This document shows, in pieces, positions 34,239 to 42,968 of a stretch of 64,000 nucleotides of DNA. The DNA is from Actinomycetes bacterium (lineage in GTDB: Bacteria > Actinomycetota > JAICYB01). Location: positions 19,218 through 83,217 of the forward strand of contig JAICYB010000007.1 in NCBI GenBank assembly GCA_025934435.1. Reading direction: 5' to 3'. The notes under the pieces were generated by a model, which was not told where the DNA came from, searched no databases, and worked only from the letters and a program-made list of their open reading frames with translations. The translations under genes were made by a program, and so were the position numbers. The stretch's first letter is position 1. The number at the start of each line of letters is the position of its first letter.

Positions 34239-35021
34239 ATGGAAACGTTGCTCTACGAGGAAACCGATGGCGTAGCGGTCGTCACGCTGAACCGTCCCGA
34301 CGTCTACAACGCGTTCAACTCGGCGATGATGCGTGAGCTCTCCGGACTGTGGCAGACGCTCAAGACGAACGACGGCGTCCGGTGCATCGTCCTCACGGGC
34401 GCAGGCGAAAGAGCGTTCTGCACGGGGATCGACAGAAGCGAGATCCCGACCGACGGCGGTGCGTTCGATCCGCTCACGTTCGAAGATCCCGGCCGCAAAC
34501 TCGGTCCGAAGACGAACGAGCTGTACAAGCCGGTGATCGCCGCGGTGAACGGGATGGCATGCGGCGGAGCGTTCTACATGCTCGGCGAGGTGGAGTTCAT
34601 CATCGCCGGGGAGTCCGCGACGTTCTTCGATCCGCACGTCACCTACGGCATGACCGCTGTCTACGAACCGCTACTGATGATGCGACGGATGCCCTGGGGC
34701 GAGATCGCGCGTCTCACGCTCGCCGGCAGCCACGAACGCGTGTCGGCGAAGCGCGCATACGACATCGGTCTCGTTTCGCAAGTGGTCGAGGACGATCTGC
34801 TGCTGGACGAAACGATCCGTGTCGCGAAAGCCATCGCGTCGCAACCCGCCCGCGCGGTGCAAGCGACGGTGCGAGCGATGTGGTTGGCCCGCGACCTCAC
34901 GCCCGCGCAGTCACTCGCCGCGGCTCCCGAGCTGCTCAACCTGGGGACGACACCCGAAGCGCTCGAGGAAGGTCAGCGAGCGTTCGCTTCGGGCAAGCGG
35001 ATCGATCCCCGCGTCCGGTAG
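34239..35021 (+). CDS. Enoyl-CoA hydratase/isomerase
   Basis: Crotonase-fold protein of 260 residues. It has VVTLNRPDVYNAFNSAM, RAFCTGIDRSE (first oxyanion loop), NGMACGGAFYMLGEVEFIIA and VTYGMTAVYEPLLMMRRMPWG; the second catalytic Glu may be the one in VYEPL. The start ATG is 7 bases after the VOC stop. It ends 54 bases before the HMG-CoA-synthase-like gene, and the operator-like palindrome lies in that gap, so it may belong to either unit. Confidence 0.88.
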   Translation: METLLYEETDGVAVVTLNRPDVYNAFNSAMMRELSGLWQTLKTNDGVRCIVLTGAGERAFCTGIDRSEIPTDGGAFDPLTFEDPGRKLGPKTNELYKPVIAAVNGMACGGAFYMLGEVEFIIAGESATFFDPHVTYGMTAVYEPLLMMRRMPWGEIARLTLAGSHERVSAKRAYDIGLVSQVVEDDLLLDETIRVAKAIASQPARAVQATVRAMWLARDLTPAQSLAAAPELLNLGTTPEALEEGQRAFASGKRIDPRVR

Positions 35022-35034
35022 CGCGCGCCTGCAG

Positions 35035-35055
35035 AATCTGACGGGTCGTCAGATT
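35035..35055 (+). promoter_or_regulatory. Operator-like palindrome upstream of the thiolase/ABC importer operon
   Basis: Perfect 9-bp inverted repeat AATCTGACG / CGTCAGATT with a 3-base centre, 20 bases before the ATG at 35076. Size and symmetry are those of a TetR-family operator. No obvious TetR gene lies next to it; the closest in the window is at 59740. Confidence 0.6.
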
Positions 35056-35075
35056 TCGGACAGACTGGACGCCCA

Positions 35076-36350
35076 ATGGCGAGAGGGATCGTCGCTTCGG
35101 CCGGCTACGTCCCATATAGAAGGTTGCAGCGTGCAGACATCCGCGCGGTGATGGCGGCCGGCGGCGGACGAGGCACCCGCTCCGTCGCGTCCTTCGACGA
35201 GGACACGACGACGATGGCCGTCGAAGCGTGCCGTCAACTCCATCTGACGCCGGCGCCGGACGCGATCTGGTTCGCGACGTCCGAGCCGGGCTATCTCGAC
35301 AAGACGAACGCCAACGCCATCCATGCTGCACTCGGTCTCGATGAAGCCGTCACGGCTCTCGACTTCGGGGGTGCGATCCGGTCGGGCGTCGGCGCCCTGA
35401 AGGCGGCGCTCGAAAGTACGCAGAAGGTGCTCGTCGTGAGTGCCGACATCCGCACCGGTCAACCGACGAGCGCGGACGAAGCACAGGGCGGCGACGGCGC
35501 GGCCGCGATGCTCGTCGGGGACGGCGAGGTCATCGCGACCTACCTCGGTGGTGCGTCCGCGACGAAAGAGTTCGTGGAACGTTGGCGCACGCCCGGTGAT
35601 CTTCGGTCGCGAACGTGGGAGGACCGATTCGGCGAAGCGATGTACGTGCCCCTTGCCGAGCGCGCGTGGAACGCGGCGTTGAAAGCGGCGGATCTGAGCG
35701 AAGTCGACGTTCTGTGCGTTGCGGGGATGCACGCACGTTCCGTCGCACGCGTCACGAAGCAACTCGGAGTCGGCCGGACGATCGACCTGAGCGCGAGCGT
35801 CGGCGACGCGGGAACAGCGCAACCGATGCTCATGCTCGCCGCCGCGCTCGAACAAGCGACGCCGGACGAAACGATCGCGCTCGTCTCGCTCGCCGACGGA
35901 GCGGACGTCTTGATCTTCCGCGCCGTCGAACAAGCGACGCCGAAGCGGACCGTCCAGCAGCAGATCGATGCGGCGCAGGACGTTTCCTACGCGCGCTTCC
36001 TTTCGTGGCGCGGGATGATCGCGCCCGAGCCGCCGAATCGGCCCGAGCCCGCGCGTGTTTCGTCCCCGGCGGCCGAGCGCGCGGCCGAGCACAAGTTCGC
36101 GTTCGACGGCAGATCCGATGCGATCGGGACGATCGTGACGTTCACGGTCGACCGGCTCGCATACTCGCCGAGTCCGCCGATCGTCTTCGCGATAGTCGAC
36201 TTCCCCGACGGAACGCGAGCGCCGCTCGAGCTGACGGACGTCGATCCCGACGCCTTGAAGGTCGGCGACGAGGTCGAGATGACCTTCCGCAAGCTCAGCA
36301 CGGCCGACGGCATACACAACTACTTCTGGAAGGCGAAGCCGACACGATGA
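35076..36350 (+). CDS. HMG-CoA synthase/KAS III-like protein fused to a DUF35 OB-fold domain
   Basis: A 424-residue fusion. Residues 1-310 follow the thiolase-fold HMG-CoA synthase/ketoacyl synthase III pattern (VPYRRLQRA, SVASFDEDTTTMAVEA, IWFATSEPGYLDKTNA), but the nucleophile stretch reads DFGGAIRSGVGAL (about 96-108) with no Cys, so condensation by Cys is impossible. Residues 338-424 are a DUF35 OB-fold (GTIVTFTVDRLAYSPSPP, MTFRKLSTADGIHNYFW). The zinc ribbon that normally precedes DUF35 is absent: the linker contains no Cys. Archaeal thiolase, HMG-CoA synthase and DUF35 form one complex in which DUF35 bridges the enzymes. The adjacent thiolase suggests a similar scaffold role here. Confidence 0.85.
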   Translation: MARGIVASAGYVPYRRLQRADIRAVMAAGGGRGTRSVASFDEDTTTMAVEACRQLHLTPAPDAIWFATSEPGYLDKTNANAIHAALGLDEAVTALDFGGAIRSGVGALKAALESTQKVLVVSADIRTGQPTSADEAQGGDGAAAMLVGDGEVIATYLGGASATKEFVERWRTPGDLRSRTWEDRFGEAMYVPLAERAWNAALKAADLSEVDVLCVAGMHARSVARVTKQLGVGRTIDLSASVGDAGTAQPMLMLAAALEQATPDETIALVSLADGADVLIFRAVEQATPKRTVQQQIDAAQDVSYARFLSWRGMIAPEPPNRPEPARVSSPAAERAAEHKFAFDGRSDAIGTIVTFTVDRLAYSPSPPIVFAIVDFPDGTRAPLELTDVDPDALKVGDEVEMTFRKLSTADGIHNYFWKAKPTR

Positions 36351-37501
36351 GCATCAAAGATCGCGTCGCCATCGTCGCGAGCAGTTGCACGCGCTTCGGC
36401 GAAGCGTGGGACCGGGGAACCGACGATCTTCTCAGGGAAGCCCTCGGCGGCCTCGAAACGGACTCGACACCCGACGCGTACTGGCTCGGTACCGCGCAGT
36501 CCGGCATGAGCGGGATCACGCTCGGCAAGGTGCTCGGGCACGACCGTCCGATCACGCGGGTCGAGAACTACTGCGCCTCGGGTTCGGAGGCGCTTCGCAA
36601 CGCGTCGTACGCCGTTGCGTCGGGCGCGTACGACGTCGCGATGGCCATCGGCGTCGAGAAGGTGAAGGACGCCGGCTACCAGGGACTCAACGCGTTCCCG
36701 ATCCCGAACGACGGCACCCAGCGAACGCTCACCGCGGCCGCGATGTTCTCGCTTGTGATCCCGGCATACGCGAACAAATACGGCGTGTCGGACGAAGACA
36801 TGCGCGACGCGCTCGCGCACATCGCGTCGAAGAACCATTCGAACGGTGCGCGCAACCCGCGCGCTCAGTTCCGCCGCGAGATGAGCGAAGACCAGATCAA
36901 ACAGTCACCGAAGGTCGCCGGCGCGCTCGGTGTGCTCGACTGCGCGGGGGTCGCCGACGGGGCCGCAGCCGCGATCGTCGTTCGCGCCGAAGACGCAACG
37001 AAGTACACCGACAAACCCTTGTACATCAAAGCCCTTTCGTTCGTCGCCGGCAGCGGCTCGGGTCTGACGGATCCGTCCTACGACTACACGCATTTCCCGG
37101 AGGTCGAAGCGTCGGTCAAGGATGCGTACGCGCAAGCGGGCATCACCGACCCGCGCTCGGCGTTCGCGATGGCCGAGGTGCACGACTGCTTCACTCCGAC
37201 CGAGCTCGTGCTCATGGAGGACCTCGGGTTCTGCCCGCGGGGGACCGCATACAAGGAAGTGCTCGGCGGCGCGTTCGATCTCCATGGCGACCTTCCGGTG
37301 AATCCGGACGGCGGCCTCAAGAGCTTCGGCCACCCGGTCGGCGCGACGGGCCTCCGCATGCTCTACGAGTGCTGGCTGCAGCTCCGCGGCGAAGCTCCGC
37401 CCGAGCGACAGATCGACAACTCGCGCGGGCTCGCGCTCACGCAGAACCTCGGCGGGTACCCCGGCGAGATGGTGTCGTTCGTGGGCATCGTCGGCACATG
37501 A
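36347..37501 (+). CDS. Thiolase family protein (SCP2-thiolase/Ltp2-like)
   Basis: A 384-residue thiolase-fold enzyme. The catalytic residues are visible: Cys76 in ENYCASGSEALRNA, His279 in VHDCFTPTELV and His329 in GHPVGATG. The absence of the classical C-terminal Cys loop and the HDCFT motif place it with SCP2-thiolases and non-decarboxylating thiolase-like proteins such as Ltp2, which work with DUF35 partners. It would cleave a 3-ketoacyl-CoA, or a beta-hydroxyacyl-CoA if aldolase-like. It starts inside the stop of the HMGCS-DUF35 gene (ATGA), its expected partner. Confidence 0.9.
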   Translation: MSIKDRVAIVASSCTRFGEAWDRGTDDLLREALGGLETDSTPDAYWLGTAQSGMSGITLGKVLGHDRPITRVENYCASGSEALRNASYAVASGAYDVAMAIGVEKVKDAGYQGLNAFPIPNDGTQRTLTAAAMFSLVIPAYANKYGVSDEDMRDALAHIASKNHSNGARNPRAQFRREMSEDQIKQSPKVAGALGVLDCAGVADGAAAAIVVRAEDATKYTDKPLYIKALSFVAGSGSGLTDPSYDYTHFPEVEASVKDAYAQAGITDPRSAFAMAEVHDCFTPTELVLMEDLGFCPRGTAYKEVLGGAFDLHGDLPVNPDGGLKSFGHPVGATGLRMLYECWLQLRGEAPPERQIDNSRGLALTQNLGGYPGEMVSFVGIVGT

Positions 37502-38889
37502 TCGGCGGCGTCGTCCGCGAAGCCGCGAAGCGTTTCCGTGACGAGATCGCGATCGTCGCTCCCGACGGGGAGCAGATCAGCTATCTCGATCTGTACAAGC
37601 GGAGCGAGGCGGTCGCGGGTGGTTTCCTGCGCCAAGGCATCAAGGCCGGCGACGTCGTCGCGATCACGTTCGGTTCGTCCATCGAGTACGTGCTTGCTTA
37701 CCTCGGTGCGGCGCGCATCGGCGCGATCACGGCGGGAGTGAACCCGCGGTACTCGGGCGACGAACGCGCGAAGGTGCTCGACCGCCTCGCGCCGACGATC
37801 GTTCTCGAGTCGAGCGAAGACCTGCCGAGCGGTGAAGCGCCGACGCAACGTTTGCCGGTCGACCCCGAGCGTCCCGTCGCGATCGTGTTCACGTCGGGGA
37901 CGACGGGCGAACCCAAGGGCGCCGTGTTCCGCGACCGGCAACTCGCGGCGATCACGATGTTCGACACCGGCGGCGTGTGGGGCGGCGGCGGACCGATGCT
38001 CGCGTCGACCGAGCTCGCCCACGTCGGGTTCATGACGAAACTCCCCTGGTACCTGCGTGCCGGTTCGCGGATCCACATGCTCGCGCGTTGGCGCGCCGAA
38101 GACGCGCTCCGGACGATCACCGAACAGAAGATGGCGTCGGTCGGCGGCATCGCCGCGCAGGTTGCGCTGATGCTGCGTTTGCCGAACTTCGACGACTACG
38201 ACGTCTCGAGCGTCAAAGCGATCATCGTCGGCGGTGGTCCGTCCCCCGCGAAGGTGATCGAAGAAGCGAAGCGGCGTTTCGGAGCGGCGTACTCCGTCCG
38301 CTATTCGTCGACCGAGTCGGGCGGCGTCGGCACGCTGACGGCCTTCGATGCGCCGGAGGACGAAACGCTCTACACCGTGGGACGTCCGCGGGACGGGATC
38401 GACCTCCGCATCGTCGACGACGAGATCCTCCTGCGGTCGCCGGCCATGATGTCCGAGTACTGGCGCGATCCGGAGAACACGGCGAAGGCGCTCGTCGACG
38501 GTTGGCTACACACCGGCGACCTCGGACGGATCGACGAGGACGGTTGTCTCCGCATCATCGGACGTCGCAAGGAGATGTTCATCCGCGGCGGGTACAACGT
38601 GTATCCGCTCGAGGTCGAGGCCGTCCTCGGCAACCATCCGTCCGTGGCGCACGTCGCCGTCGTTCCGAGGCCGGACGACGTCATGGGCGAGGTCGGCGTC
38701 GCCGTCGTCGTCGCGCACCAGGGGGCCGACGCGCCCACGCTCGAGGACCTGCGAGCTTTCGCAAGCGGCAAGCTCGCCGCGTACAAGCTGCCCGAGGCGA
38801 TCCGCGTCGTAGATGCGCTTCCGTACAACGGACAACAGAAAGTCGACCGGCGTCGTTTAACTGAGGAGGAGGCGACACGGGTCGTATGA
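37498..38889 (+). CDS. Acyl-CoA ligase (AMP-forming)
   Basis: A compact 463-residue ANL ligase. It has VFTSGTTGEPKGAVF, the aromatic-rich TELAHVGFMTKLPWYL, RYSSTESGGVGTL in place of YGxTE, HTGDLGRIDEDGCLRIIGRRKEMFIRGG-type hinge elements (each readable in parts) and a C-terminal GQQKVDRRRL whose Lys is the catalytic one. It links thiolysis and transport: it is coupled by ATGA to the thiolase before it and to the binding lipoprotein after it. It probably activates the acid that the importer brings in. Confidence 0.9.
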   Translation: MIGGVVREAAKRFRDEIAIVAPDGEQISYLDLYKRSEAVAGGFLRQGIKAGDVVAITFGSSIEYVLAYLGAARIGAITAGVNPRYSGDERAKVLDRLAPTIVLESSEDLPSGEAPTQRLPVDPERPVAIVFTSGTTGEPKGAVFRDRQLAAITMFDTGGVWGGGGPMLASTELAHVGFMTKLPWYLRAGSRIHMLARWRAEDALRTITEQKMASVGGIAAQVALMLRLPNFDDYDVSSVKAIIVGGGPSPAKVIEEAKRRFGAAYSVRYSSTESGGVGTLTAFDAPEDETLYTVGRPRDGIDLRIVDDEILLRSPAMMSEYWRDPENTAKALVDGWLHTGDLGRIDEDGCLRIIGRRKEMFIRGGYNVYPLEVEAVLGNHPSVAHVAVVPRPDDVMGEVGVAVVVAHQGADAPTLEDLRAFASGKLAAYKLPEAIRVVDALPYNGQQKVDRRRLTEEEATRVV

Positions 38890-40355
38890 TGTTCCGCCGC
38901 ATGAGGGGCTCACGGGGAGTTCATTCGTTACTGGCCATCCTGGCCGCGCTCGCGCTCGTGTCGACGGCGTGCGGCTCGCGGCTGACGAAGACCGAGCGGG
39001 CGAACGCGATCGCTGCGATCAGCGGACGAGGCGGCGGCGGCGGTTCGTCCACCCTCGGCGACAACCCGGCCACGACGACCGGAACCACGACGACCGGCGG
39101 CTCGACGGCGTCATCCGCAGGCGGGTCGACGACGACGACCGGCGGCGCTTCGTCCGGCGGGGCGACGACCGGCGGCGGGGGCGGGATCGTCGCGAACTCG
39201 GTGGGATCGTGTTCGAAAGCGACCTCCGGCGGGCAGACCGGTCTCACGCCGACAACGATCAAGCTCGCAACGCTCGCCGACATCAGCGGCGTCCAGCCGG
39301 GACTCTTCCAGTCGGCGCACGACGCGGCGAAGGCGGCCGCCGCGTACATCAACTCGACGGGCGGCATCTGCGGACGTCAGGTCGTCCCCGACCTCCTCGA
39401 CAGCAAGACGGACTCCGGCGGCAACCGCGCGGCGATGGAGCAAGCGTGCGCGAACGACTTCGCCGTCGCCGGTTCCGTATCCGCGTTCGACGACGGCAGT
39501 GCGCAGCCCGGTCAAGCGTGCGGGATCCCGGATATCACGGGCGTCTCGACGAACCGCGCGAAGTACTCAGCAACGAATACGTTCCCCGCGTATCCGAGCG
39601 GCGGCCCGGAGATCGGCGACACGTCGGCGAAGTACATCGCGAAGGCCTACCCCGACGCGATCAAGCATGCGGCGATCCTCTATCTGAACCAAGCGGTCGC
39701 GGTGACGAACGCTGCCGCGCGCGAGAAGGCGTGGGCCGCCGTTGGGTTCAAGTGGGTCTACAAGCAGGAAGTGCAAGTGCTGCAGGCCAGCTACACGAGC
39801 TTCGTCAGCGACATGAAGCGGCTCGGCGTGCAGTACGTCACGTTCGTCGGCGACTTCCAGAACATCATCCGGCTGCAGAAGTCGATGCAGCAGCAGAAGT
39901 TCTTCCCCAAGGTCCGGGACTGGGACTCTGTTGCGTACAACCCGCAGTACCTCGAGACCGATCCGCAGTCCGTCGAGGGATCGTTCGTGTTCATCAACAC
40001 GGCGATGATCGAAGAAGCGGCGAGCAACCCGGAGATGAAGCTCTACACCACGTGGTTGCAGCGGGCCGCCCCCGGCGCTGTGCCCGACTACTTCGGCATC
40101 TACGCGTGGTCGGCGTACCGTCTGTTCCAGAAGCTCGCGACGGACATCGGACCGAACATCACACGCCCGAAGTTGATGTCGGCTCTGAAAGCGACCGCGA
40201 CGTGGAACGACTACGGCATGCACGGGCCGATGCAGACGGGGGCGAAGAAGCCGACCGTGTGCACGCTCTACATGCAGGTGAAGAACGGCAAGTTCACCCG
40301 TATGTGGCCGGCGTCGGGCTTCGACTGTAGTGGGAGTCTCGTGAACGTCGGATGA
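38886..40355 (+). CDS. Branched-chain-amino-acid-type ABC transporter substrate-binding lipoprotein
   Basis: A 489-residue type I periplasmic-binding-fold lipoprotein. The signal sequence LLAILAALALVSTAC has the lipobox Cys near residue 29. A low-complexity Gly/Ser/Thr linker (about residues 48-103) lifts the binding domain from the membrane. The domain starts IKLATLADISGVQPGLF and contains AAAYINSTGGICGRQV, typical of LivK-like proteins that also bind aromatic and cyclic acids. The closing segment VKNGKFTRMWP is complete. It is coupled on both sides by ATGA overlaps. The ligand is unknown; an organic acid fits the ligase next door. Confidence 0.9.
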   Translation: MMFRRMRGSRGVHSLLAILAALALVSTACGSRLTKTERANAIAAISGRGGGGGSSTLGDNPATTTGTTTTGGSTASSAGGSTTTTGGASSGGATTGGGGGIVANSVGSCSKATSGGQTGLTPTTIKLATLADISGVQPGLFQSAHDAAKAAAAYINSTGGICGRQVVPDLLDSKTDSGGNRAAMEQACANDFAVAGSVSAFDDGSAQPGQACGIPDITGVSTNRAKYSATNTFPAYPSGGPEIGDTSAKYIAKAYPDAIKHAAILYLNQAVAVTNAAAREKAWAAVGFKWVYKQEVQVLQASYTSFVSDMKRLGVQYVTFVGDFQNIIRLQKSMQQQKFFPKVRDWDSVAYNPQYLETDPQSVEGSFVFINTAMIEEAASNPEMKLYTTWLQRAAPGAVPDYFGIYAWSAYRLFQKLATDIGPNITRPKLMSALKATATWNDYGMHGPMQTGAKKPTVCTLYMQVKNGKFTRMWPASGFDCSGSLVNVG

Positions 40356-42262
40356 AAGATCTCCTCGCGTTCACGGTGATCGGGATCGTCACCGGGTCGG
40401 TATACGCGATCGCGGCGAGTGGCCTCGTCCTCACATATACGACGTCCGGCATCTTCAACTTCGCGCACGGCGGGATCGGGATGCTGATGGCGTTCACGTA
40501 TTGGGAGTTCCGATTCCACCATCACTGGCCGGCGCCGCTCGCGCTGTTCGTCGTCGTGTTCGTGATCGCTCCAGCACTCGGTGCGCTGATCGAGCGTGTG
40601 CTCATGCGCAACCTGCACGGACGATCGACCGGTACATCGCTCGTTGTGACGATCGGGCTGATGGTGATGCTCATGGGTATCGCCCAGGGGATCTGGCCGC
40701 CGGCCGCGCGTCCGTTCCCCGAGTTCTATTCGGGCCACGGCGTCACGATCTTCGGGATCTTCGTGACGACGCACCAGATCATCACGATCATCGTGGCGGG
40801 CCTGGCCGCGCTCATCTTCTGGTATCTGCTGAACCGCACACGCACCGGCGTCGCGATGCGCGCCGTCGTCGATGACCGCAACCTCGCCGCGTTGAACGGC
40901 GTCTCGCCGGCGCGCGTGAGCATGCTGTCGTGGGCGCTCGGTTCGTCCCTCGCGGCGCTCGCCGGGATCCTCATCGCGCCCGCGCTCAACCTCGAGATCC
41001 TCAACCTGACGCTGCTCGTCGTCGTGGCGTATGCGGCCGCCGTCGTCGGAAAGCTCAAGAGCCTCCCGTTGACGTTCGCCGGCGCGATGATCCTCGGCCT
41101 GCTGACGTCGTACCTCAGCCTGAGCTGGGTTCACGCGGAGAAGATCCCCGGTCTTCCCGGCGCGCTGCCGACCATCATGCTGTTCGCCTGCCTCCTGCTC
41201 CTTCCGGAAGAACGCCTGCGGGTCGGACGGATCACCAGCGAGCGGGGGCCGCGCGTCCCGTCGCTCGGCGAGTCATTGCAGGGCGGCATCCTGCTCGTCG
41301 TCGGTGCGATCGTGGTGTCGCTCGTTCTCTCGGACGCGAACCTCGTGCGCGTCGGGCAAGGGATGGCGCTCGCACTCGTGATGCTGTCGCTCGTGGTCCT
41401 GATGGGATACGGCGGACAGATCTCTCTGGCACAGATGACATTCGTCGGTATGGGCGCATTCGCGATGGCCCGCTTCGGTCTCGGCGGTTCGCCGCTCGGC
41501 CTCCTGATGGCGCCGCTCCTCGCCGCGCCGATCGGCGCGCTCGTCGCACTGCCTGCGCTGCGGCTCCAAGGCCTGTACCTTGCACTCGCCACCATGGCCT
41601 TCGGCGTGGCCGCCGAGAACATGCTCTTCCCTCGAGCGTGGCTGTTCGGATCCTCGACTCGGGTCGTCCCGCGACTCCATCTTTTCGGCGTGCATTTCGA
41701 CGGAGAGAAGTCGTTCTTCGTGTTGCTTGCGATCGTCTTCTCGTTGTTCGGGATCGGTGTTCTCGCCTTGCGCAGAGGCCGCTTCGGACGACTCGTATCT
41801 GCGATGCGTGATTCGCCCGCGGCATGCACGACGCTCGGCGTCAACCTCCTCACGACGCGCCTCGCGGTGTTCACGCTCTCTGCGGCGATGGCCGGCTTCG
41901 CCGGGGCGTTCTACGGCGGGCTCCGCGGGAGCGCCCAGACGAACGACTTCCTGATGTTCCAATCGCTGCCCTTGTTGCTGATGGCCGTCATCGGCGGGAT
42001 CACGACCGTGTCCGGTGCGCTCGTCGGAGGGCTCCTGCTCGGTCTGCTGCAGACGCAGTCGTCCACGGGTGTGCTCGCCGGGCTCGTGTTCCTCTTCACC
42101 GGCGCCGCGGCCGTCTCGCTCGGACGGAACCCGCACGGTGTCGCCTTCTACATCTCGCAGAAGCTCGAACCCTTGAAGGACAAGGTCCCGTGGTTCCGTC
42201 CGGAGGAGCCGGACGAACCACTTACCGAGGAGTTGCCGCGCATTGCCGCTGCTGCAGGCTGA
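40352..42262 (+). CDS. Fused LivH-LivM-type ABC permease
   Basis: A 636-residue permease that joins both membrane subunits of a branched-chain-type importer. Residues 1-290 are LivH-like (GSVYAIAASGLVLTYTTSGIFNFAHGG-type start, readable in parts, and VDDRNLAALNGVSPARVSML as coupling loop). Residues about 310-600 are LivM-like (GYGGQISLAQMTFVGMGAF, RLQGLYLALATMAFG, AMRDSPAACTTLGVNL as the second coupling loop). About 16 membrane helices are expected. Fusion fixes a 1:1 ratio of the halves. It starts in an ATGA with the binding protein and overlaps the first ATPase gene by 20 bases. Confidence 0.92.
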   Translation: MKDLLAFTVIGIVTGSVYAIAASGLVLTYTTSGIFNFAHGGIGMLMAFTYWEFRFHHHWPAPLALFVVVFVIAPALGALIERVLMRNLHGRSTGTSLVVTIGLMVMLMGIAQGIWPPAARPFPEFYSGHGVTIFGIFVTTHQIITIIVAGLAALIFWYLLNRTRTGVAMRAVVDDRNLAALNGVSPARVSMLSWALGSSLAALAGILIAPALNLEILNLTLLVVVAYAAAVVGKLKSLPLTFAGAMILGLLTSYLSLSWVHAEKIPGLPGALPTIMLFACLLLLPEERLRVGRITSERGPRVPSLGESLQGGILLVVGAIVVSLVLSDANLVRVGQGMALALVMLSLVVLMGYGGQISLAQMTFVGMGAFAMARFGLGGSPLGLLMAPLLAAPIGALVALPALRLQGLYLALATMAFGVAAENMLFPRAWLFGSSTRVVPRLHLFGVHFDGEKSFFVLLAIVFSLFGIGVLALRRGRFGRLVSAMRDSPAACTTLGVNLLTTRLAVFTLSAAMAGFAGAFYGGLRGSAQTNDFLMFQSLPLLLMAVIGGITTVSGALVGGLLLGLLQTQSSTGVLAGLVFLFTGAAAVSLGRNPHGVAFYISQKLEPLKDKVPWFRPEEPDEPLTEELPRIAAAAG

Positions 42263-42968
42263 GGAGATCAGCGTCACCTTCGGGGGGCATCGCGCGCTCG
42301 TCGACGTGTCCGTCGATGCCGAAGAGGGACGCATCACCGGGCTCATCGGCCCGAACGGTGCCGGAAAGACCACGTGCTTCAACGTCTTGTCCGGACTGCA
42401 GCCACCGCAAGGTGGACGCGTCATCTTCGACTCGCAGGACATCAGCGCCGTCCCGGCGTACAAGCGCGGACGTCTCGGCATGGCTCGCACGTTCCAGCGC
42501 ATCGAAGTGTTCGGCTCGCTCACCGTGTTCGAGAACGTGCTCGTCGCCGCCGAGATCCGGCACCGCTGGTCACGCGGCGAGGAGATCGATCTCGATGCGG
42601 AATGCAACGACATCATCGATCTCGTCGGACTGCGCAAGGTCGCGGACCAGCGTGTCGATTCGATACCGACCGGACTCTCACGTCTCACCGAGCTTGCGCG
42701 CGCGCTCGCGACGAAGCCGCGAGTGATCCTGCTCGATGAACCGTCCTCCGGTCTGGACGACGACGAATCGGAGGCGTTCGGCGATCTGCTGTTGACGCTC
42801 GCCAAGCGCGGCGTCGCGATCCTGCTCGTTGAACACGACATCGATCTCGTCATGCAGGTGTGTGACAGGATCCACGTGCTCGACTTCGGGACGATCATCG
42901 CCGTCGGGACGCCCGTCGAGATCCGCAAGGACAAACGCGTCCAGAAGGCGTACCTCGGGGAGGATTGA
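42243..42968 (+). CDS. livG: ABC transporter ATP-binding protein, LivG-like
   Basis: A 241-residue ATPase subunit of the branched-chain-type importer, from a TTG start inside the permease gene. Walker A is GPNGAGKTT, the Q-loop is TFQRIEVFGSLTV, Walker B is VILLDEPSSGLD and the H-loop His is in LLVEHDIDLV. The ABC signature is atypical: the stretch before LTELARALATKP reads SIPTGLSR rather than LSGGQ. The C-terminus has the LivG-type DFGTIIAVGTPVEI. Together with the next gene it would form the ATPase heterodimer. Confidence 0.9.
   Translation: MPLLQAEEISVTFGGHRALVDVSVDAEEGRITGLIGPNGAGKTTCFNVLSGLQPPQGGRVIFDSQDISAVPAYKRGRLGMARTFQRIEVFGSLTVFENVLVAAEIRHRWSRGEEIDLDAECNDIIDLVGLRKVADQRVDSIPTGLSRLTELARALATKPRVILLDEPSSGLDDDESEAFGDLLLTLAKRGVAILLVEHDIDLVMQVCDRIHVLDFGTIIAVGTPVEIRKDKRVQKAYLGED

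Noticed and set aside
7112..35021. A steroid or cholesterol catabolic island
   Set aside because: FadD3-, FadE26/28-, FadE34- and P450-like genes are suggestive, but no ring-degradation genes (KshA, KstD, HsaC type), Mce transporter or KstR-type regulator with its known motif was found, so the substrate is left open.
38990..39190. CRISPR-like or tandem DNA repeat in the binding-protein gene
   Set aside because: It is an in-frame Gly/Ser/Thr linker with codon-level low complexity and no regular spacing.
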